Origin: AC-32 sp963821495
GTDB taxonomy: Bacteria > Actinomycetota > Thermoleophilia > Gaiellales > Gaiellaceae
Direction of reading: 5' to 3'
Assembly: GCA_963821495.1 (NCBI GenBank)
Contig: CAWGEA010000003.1
Location: forward strand, 2,294,001-2,358,000
Length of the DNA: 64,000 bases
Positions 59,704-64,000 of this stretch are shown here, piece by piece. The first letter of the stretch is position 1. Every line of letters starts with the position of its first letter. A program made the position numbers and the translations under genes. The notes beneath the pieces were generated by a model. The model saw only the letters and a list, made by a program, of their open reading frames with translations, was not told the origin of the DNA and made no database searches.

Positions 59704-60947
59704 GGCGCCGATCTTAGGCGGCTGATGAAGAAGCCCGACGTGTGGTGGCGGTGCGGGAGCGTGAGCAGGAACTCGGGCCGACGCGGGTGCGCGAACTGGG
59801 GCCACTCCTCGCCGAGCGGCTCGGGCTCCAGCCCGCTCGCGTCGACGACGGCCTCGTTCTCGTCGGCGTTGATCGTGCAGACCGCGTAGGTGACGACACC
59901 GCCCGGCTTCACGCGCTCGGCCGCCGCGCGCAGGAGGTCGCGCTGCAGCTCGGGCAGCGGCTCCCCGCGCCAGCGCAGATCGGGCCGGTTCGCCAGCACG
60001 CCGAGACCCGAGCACGGGGCATCGAGCAGGACCCGGTCGAACTCGCCGAGGTCGGCCGGCAGCGCGAGCGCATCGGCGTGGACGACGCGGACGTTCTCGG
60101 CGCCGAGCCGCTTGCAGTTCTGCTCGAGCTCCCGCGCGCGGCCCTCGTGCTTCTCGATCGCGACCACCTCCTCGGCGCTCTCCGAGAGCTGCGTCGTCTT
60201 GCCGCCCGGCGCGGCGCAGAGGTCGAGCACGCGCTCGCCCTCCTGCGCGCCCACGGCGAGCCCGACGAGCTGCGAGCCCCGGCTCTGCGGCCAGACGGAC
60301 CCGACGGCGAGATCGCAGTCCTCGACGCGGTCGACGCGCAGCGCGCCCGGGATCTCGGGGTCGGGCTCGCCGGAGACCGGTCCGCGGCGGTGGCGGTTGA
60401 GGCGCACGACGGTCTCCGGCGCCTCGTTCTCGGCCCGCATCAGCGCGAGCGCGTCGTCGCGACCGAGGTCGCGCCACCAGACCTCGGCCACCCAGTCCGG
60501 GTACGAGTGCCGCAGCGCCGCCTCCCGCGGGTCCTCGTCGGGCAGCGTCTCCACCAGCTCCCGCAGGCCGAGCGTGAGCCGGCGCAGGACCGCGTTCGTG
60601 AACTTGACCGCGCGCTCGAGGCCGGAGGCTCGGACGAGCTCGACGGACTCGTTCACCGCCGCGTGCGCGGCGACCTCGGAGAACGCGAGCTGGTACGCGC
60701 CGAGCCGCAGCGCCGCCCGCACCGGCGGGTCGAGCTTTGCGACCGGCCGCTTGCCGAGCTCCTCGATCCCGTGATCGAGAGTGCGCACGCGCTGCACGGC
60801 GCCGTACGCGAGCCGCTGCGCCAGCGCCCGCTCGCGCGGGTCGAGCCCCTCGACCGCAACGCGGAAGGCGCGATCGGCGTACGCCTCGTCCTCGAACACC
60901 CGAAGTAGCGTGTCGAACGCCGCACGGCGGGCGGGCGAGACGCTCAT
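59700..60947 (-). CDS. rsmB: 16S rRNA (cytosine967-C5)-methyltransferase RsmB
   Basis: This 415-residue protein has an N-terminal NusB-like RNA-binding domain (RRAAFDTLLRVFEDEAYADR, VNESVELVRASGLERAVKFTNAVLRR) and a C-terminal methyltransferase domain: VLDLCAAPGGKTTQLSE for SAM, LLDAPCSGLGVLANRPDLRW (motif IV Cys) and VTYAVCTINADENEAVV (motif VI, catalytic Cys). It is coupled to fmt by ATGA. Confidence 0.94.
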   Translation of the reverse strand: MSVSPARRAAFDTLLRVFEDEAYADRAFRVAVEGLDPRERALAQRLAYGAVQRVRTLDHGIEELGKRPVAKLDPPVRAALRLGAYQLAFSEVAAHAAVNESVELVRASGLERAVKFTNAVLRRLTLGLRELVETLPDEDPREAALRHSYPDWVAEVWWRDLGRDDALALMRAENEAPETVVRLNRHRRGPVSGEPDPEIPGALRVDRVEDCDLAVGSVWPQSRGSQLVGLAVGAQEGERVLDLCAAPGGKTTQLSESAEEVVAIEKHEGRARELEQNCKRLGAENVRVVHADALALPADLGEFDRVLLDAPCSGLGVLANRPDLRWRGEPLPELQRDLLRAAAERVKPGGVVTYAVCTINADENEAVVDASGLEPEPLGEEWPQFAHPRRPEFLLTLPHRHHTSGFFISRLRSAP

Positions 60948-61732
60948 CGCAGCCCGCGCAGGAACTCGTCGTAGCTCATGCGCCGGCGCCCGTCCGGCTG
61001 CACCTCGACGGGTGCCAGCTCGCCGTTCTCGATTCGCGCGCGCCAGATCGTCAACGGGCGCCCGTGCAGCTCGCCGCGCGCACCGATGTGCGGCGAGAGC
61101 GCGCGGATCCGGTTGAGCAGCTCCTGCGGCGGGCGGCTCCAGTCGAGCTCGCGATCCTCGGGCCCGATCTTCTCGGCATACGTCACGCCCTCGGAAGGTT
61201 GCGGTCGCAGCTGCGGCTCCGGCAGCGCCTCCTCCAGCAACTCGGCCGCTAGCTCGCCGGCCCGCCCGGAGACCGTGCCGAAGTCGTCCCCGGGCCCGAT
61301 CGGGAACGCGCGTTGCGCCGCGATCGGGCCGGCGTCGAGCTCATGGATCAGCTCGATGATGGTCACGCCCGTCTCCTCGTCGCCGGCCATCAGGGCCCGC
61401 TCGATCGGCGCCGCGCCGCGCCAGCGCGGGAGCAGCGACGGGTGCACGTTCAGCCAGAGCGCCCGCTCGAGCACCGGTTCGGGGATCAGGAGGCCGTAGG
61501 CCGCGACGACGACCGTGTCCAGCCCGGGGTCGAAGTCGTCGAGGCGCTCCGGCTGGCGCACCTCGAGCCCGAGCCGCTCGGCTGCCTCCTTCGCCGGTGG
61601 CGGCGCCACGCGTCTGCCGCGACCGCGCGGACGGTCCGGGCGCGTGAGCAGGTAGGCGACGTCGTGCGTTGCCGCCAGCCGCTCGAGCACGTCCGCGCCG
61701 AGCGGAGCCGTCGCGGCGACCGCGAGGCGCAC
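60944..61732 (-). CDS. fmt: Methionyl-tRNA formyltransferase
   Basis: This 262-residue enzyme formylates the initiator tRNA. The catalytic domain has TRPDRPRGRGRRVAPPPAKEAA, VVAAYGLLIPEPVLE, NVHPSLLPRWRGAAPIERALMAGDEETGVTI (Asn and His of the active site) and ELDAGPIAAQ. It is about 50 residues shorter than E. coli Fmt, with a reduced C-terminal domain. GTG 61732 overlaps the def TAG. Confidence 0.93.
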   Translation of the reverse strand: MRLAVAATAPLGADVLERLAATHDVAYLLTRPDRPRGRGRRVAPPPAKEAAERLGLEVRQPERLDDFDPGLDTVVVAAYGLLIPEPVLERALWLNVHPSLLPRWRGAAPIERALMAGDEETGVTIIELIHELDAGPIAAQRAFPIGPGDDFGTVSGRAGELAAELLEEALPEPQLRPQPSEGVTYAEKIGPEDRELDWSRPPQELLNRIRALSPHIGARGELHGRPLTIWRARIENGELAPVEVQPDGRRRMSYDEFLRGLR

Positions 61733-62301
61733 TACCGAACCAGAATCGGCTGCGGTCGCAGGATCGCGAGCGCCTCGCGCCGCGACTCCGGCGTCGTCCG
61801 GTCGAGGATCAGCACCCCGTCGAGGTGGTCGAGCTCGTGCTGCGCGATCCGCGCCGGGAGACCCTCGAGCTCGAGCCGCAGGTCGTTGCCGTCCGGGTCC
61901 TTGCCCTCGACCGTGAGCGACGCGTGCCGCTCGACCGGGATCACCACGCCCTGCAGCGAGAGGCAGCCCTCGGTGTCGCTCTCCTGCTCCTCGGAGGTCG
62001 CCGCGAAGGTCGGGTTGACCAGCACGACCGGCTCCTGCTCGGGATCGGGCAGGAACGCGAAGGCGCGGCGCAGGACACCGATCTGGGTGGCGGCGAGTCC
62101 GAGCCCGTTGGCCTCGCGCAGCAGGTGCGTCAGCCGCTCGGCGAGCTGCGTCATGTCGCCGTCGAACTCCTCGACCTCGCGCGCGCGCATCCGCAGGACG
62201 GGGTCCGGGTACTGGCGAATCTGCGCAAGCGCGAGCCGCCGCCGCGCCTCGGCCTCGGGGTCGAGCTTCTGGTTCCGTACCTCGCCGGTCTCGTCCGCCA
62301 C
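61732..62301 (-). CDS. def: Peptide deformylase
   Basis: This 189-residue metalloenzyme removes the N-formyl group. The three family motifs are present: GLGLAATQIGV, EGCLSLQGV (Cys ligand) and QHELDHLDGVL (two His ligands and catalytic Glu). About 25 extra N-terminal residues precede the usual start of the domain (IRQYPDPVLR). Together with fmt and priA it keeps the classic priA-def-fmt-rsmB order. Confidence 0.95.
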   Translation of the reverse strand: MADETGEVRNQKLDPEAEARRRLALAQIRQYPDPVLRMRAREVEEFDGDMTQLAERLTHLLREANGLGLAATQIGVLRRAFAFLPDPEQEPVVLVNPTFAATSEEQESDTEGCLSLQGVVIPVERHASLTVEGKDPDGNDLRLELEGLPARIAQHELDHLDGVLILDRTTPESRREALAILRPQPILVR

Positions 62302-62321
62302 CCCTCGAATTGTATGAAGGG

Positions 62322-64000
62322 TCAGAGGCTCTGGGGGTCGACGTCGACCACCGCGGTGACGCCGGCCTTCCGCATCGCGGGCGCGGCGGCCGCGAGCAGC
62401 TGGGCCGCACGGGCGGCGACGCGCCTCGGCTCCGCGGTCTTCGCGACCAACTGCGAGCGGTGGCGCCCGCGCAGGCGCAGCAGCGGCGCCGGCCCGAGCA
62501 GATCGTCGCCGAGCCCCGCCTTCAGCTCCTCGAGCAACGCCGCGGGCCCACGCTCGTCCGGCCCGGTCGCGACGATGCGGACGAGGTGGCGGAACGGCGG
62601 GTAGCCGAGCTCGCGCCGTCGGGCCAGCTCATCGGCGAGGAAACGCGGCACGTCGTGGTTCGCCGCGAGCGCGAGCGGCCGGGCGTCGGGCTGGAACGTC
62701 TGAACGAGCACACGCCCCGGCGCGTCCCGGCCGCTGCGACCCGCGAGCTGCGTGACGAGCTGGAACGTGCGCTCCTCGGCGCGGAAGTCCGGCAGGCCGA
62801 GCCCGGTGTCGGCGTCCACGACCGCGGCGAGCGCGACCCCGGCGAAGTGATGGCCCTTGGCCACCATCTGCGTCCCGAGCAGGACGGCGCGGTCGGTCTC
62901 ACGGAAGCGGCGCAGCGCGGCGGCGAGCTCCTCCGGGTGTGAGGCGGTGTCGGCGTCGAGGCGGATCAGTTCCAGCTCCGGCACCTTCGCGGCCAGCTCG
63001 CGCTCGAGTCGCTGCGTGCCGGCGCCGATGCGCGCGAGCTCGACCGAGCGGCAGGCTGGACACTCCTCCGGCCGCGGCTCGACGTGGCCGCAGTGATGGC
63101 AGTGCAGCCGCTCGTCACGGTGCAGGACGAGGGCCACGTCGCACTGCGGGCAGCGGAAGGTCGTGCCGCACGCGCGGCAGTGGAGCGCCGGCGCGATCCC
63201 GCGGCGGTTGAGCAGCAGAATCGCCTTGCCGCCACCCTCGGCGAGCTTCCCGAGCTCCGAGAGCAGCGGCGCCGAGAGCGGGTAGCCCGCCTCGCGGCGG
63301 AGGTCGACGAGGCGCACCGGCGGCAGCTTCGCCCCGAGGCGCCCGCCCAGCTCGAGCCGCTCGAGCCGCTCCCAGCTCTCCGGCCGCGGCGTCGCACTGC
63401 CGTAGAGCGCGACCGCGCCCTCGAGCGCCGCACGCTTGGCCGCGACCGTGCGCGCGTCGTAGCGCGGGTCCGACTCCTGCTTGTACGACGGGTCGTGCTC
63501 CTCGTCCACGCAGATCAGGCCGACGCCGTGCATCGGCGCGAAGATCGCCGAGCGGGCGCCCACCACCACGCGCGCCTCGCCGCTTCCGATCCGCTCCCGC
63601 TCGTCGCGGCGCTCCGCGTCGCTCAGGCCCGAGTGCAGGATCGCGACCGAGTCGCCGAAGCGGGCGCGGAAACGGCCGACGGTCTGCGGCGCGAGCGCGA
63701 TCTCGGGAACGAGAACGATCGTCCCGAGCCGTCGCTCGAGCGCGGCGGCGGCGGCGCGCAGGTAGACCTCGGTTTTGCCGCTGCCGGTCGCGCCGTAGAG
63801 CAGGAAGTGCCCGCCGCCGCCTTCGAGCGCCTCGTCGACGCGGTCGAGCGCGGCCTGCTGTGTGTCGCTCAGACGCTCCGGCGGCGCCTCGCCCTCGAGC
63901 GACTGGCGGACTGCCGGTGGCGCCTGCTCCTTGCGCCTGGCCCGCCGCACCGGCGCGACGAGCTCGAGGGCCCGCGCCGTGGTCGAGCCGTAGTACTCCG
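62322..64000 (-). CDS. priA: Primosomal protein N' (PriA), 5' end outside the window
   Basis: About 559 C-terminal residues are present; the reading frame is open to the window edge, beginning within EYYGSTTARALELVAP. The helicase core has LYGATGSGKTEVYLRA (Walker A), CVDEEHDPSYKQ (DEEH), LYGSATPRPESW, and the eight-Cys zinc region (CRACGTTFRCPQCDVAL, HHCGHVEPRPEECPAC). QLAGRSGRDAPGRV and the C-terminal domain complete it. PriA restarts replication at abandoned forks. Confidence 0.95.
   Translation of the reverse strand, partial: EYYGSTTARALELVAPVRRARRKEQAPPAVRQSLEGEAPPERLSDTQQAALDRVDEALEGGGGHFLLYGATGSGKTEVYLRAAAAALERRLGTIVLVPEIALAPQTVGRFRARFGDSVAILHSGLSDAERRDERERIGSGEARVVVGARSAIFAPMHGVGLICVDEEHDPSYKQESDPRYDARTVAAKRAALEGAVALYGSATPRPESWERLERLELGGRLGAKLPPVRLVDLRREAGYPLSAPLLSELGKLAEGGGKAILLLNRRGIAPALHCRACGTTFRCPQCDVALVLHRDERLHCHHCGHVEPRPEECPACRSVELARIGAGTQRLERELAAKVPELELIRLDADTASHPEELAAALRRFRETDRAVLLGTQMVAKGHHFAGVALAAVVDADTGLGLPDFRAEERTFQLVTQLAGRSGRDAPGRVLVQTFQPDARPLALAANHDVPRFLADELARRRELGYPPFRHLVRIVATGPDERGPAALLEELKAGLGDDLLGPAPLLRLRGRHRSQLVAKTAEPRRVAARAAQLLAAAAPAMRKAGVTAVVDVDPQSL

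Overview
The window is high-GC bacterial DNA with densely packed genes, many overlapping by 1 or 4 bases (ATGA, GTGA, TGATG). Housekeeping gene order (ffh-rpsP-khpA-rimM-trmD-rplS-rnhB-yraN-comM-dprA, plsX-acpP-rnc-smc-ftsY, coaD-rsmD-recG, priA-def-fmt-rsmB-rpe-ribD), frequent GTG starts and protein style suggest Actinomycetota, most likely the deep-branching class Thermoleophilia. That placement is inferred from gene content only. No rRNA, tRNA, CRISPR array, insertion sequence or prophage was seen. No gene-free stretch exceeds 300 bases; the longest gaps, about 195 to 220 bases, hold hairpins or promoter-like repeats.

Layout. 1-3258: end of an ornithine cyclodeaminase-family gene, then a four-gene secreted-fibre-type locus (TasA/camelysin-like protein, SipW-type signal peptidase, duplicated-domain exported protein, second TasA-like paralogue) behind a structured leader. 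3299-14512: a VOC protein, then a long minus-strand translation/export/DNA-uptake cluster running from ffh down to dprA, with two tandem signal peptidases, a solitary DNA methyltransferase and a metallophosphoesterase inserted. 14591-31429: a dodecin and a sugar-catabolism island. The minus-strand operon carries a lipoprotein sugar-binding protein, permease, ATPase, a damaged epimerase gene, a xylose isomerase-like enzyme, xylulokinase, an SDR and a Gfo/Idh/MocA oxidoreductase. The plus-strand side carries galK, araA, araD, a zinc dehydrogenase, araB and an exported histidine-rich aldose 1-epimerase, with an aldo/keto reductase on the minus strand between galK and araA.

31479-39286 (minus): HAD hydrolase, ftsY, a LanC-like protein, an unusually short smc, a DUF1059 protein, rnc, acpP, plsX, rpmF. 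39366-42332 (plus): a heptad-repeat promoter array, a small exported protein ending in an HGG...GGDD tail, an OmpR-type response regulator and histidine kinase, and a second GGDD-tailed protein. 42329-47976 (minus): yceD, nitroreductase, a coiled-coil protein, coaD, rsmD, a HEAT-repeat protein, recG. 48110-51895 (plus): a second heptad array followed by an overlapping operon of a third GGDD-tailed protein, its paralogue, ApbE, a haem-type ferric-reductase-like membrane protein, a 3Fe-4S-type ferredoxin and a ferredoxin reductase. 51892-64000 (minus): DegV (FakB-like), a receiver-only regulator, FakA-like kinase, Asp23 protein, rpmB, the riboflavin genes ribH, ribBA, ribE and ribD, then rpe, rsmB, fmt, def and the 3' part of priA.

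The most interesting signal is the proposed regulon joining 39366-42332 with 48110-51895. Two separate promoters carry direct repeats of a CTTTACC-like heptad spaced exactly 11 bp apart, the geometry used by OmpR/PhoB-family regulators. One lies beside an OmpR-type two-component system, and both drive small exported proteins with acidic, histidine/glycine-rich tails ending in GGDD. The second promoter also drives a membrane flavin/haem/iron-sulfur redox chain. A metal- or redox-responsive envelope system is the inferred reading. Several genes also lack ATG/GTG/TTG starts; araB and the second lepB appear to start at CTG within a CTGA stop/start overlap.
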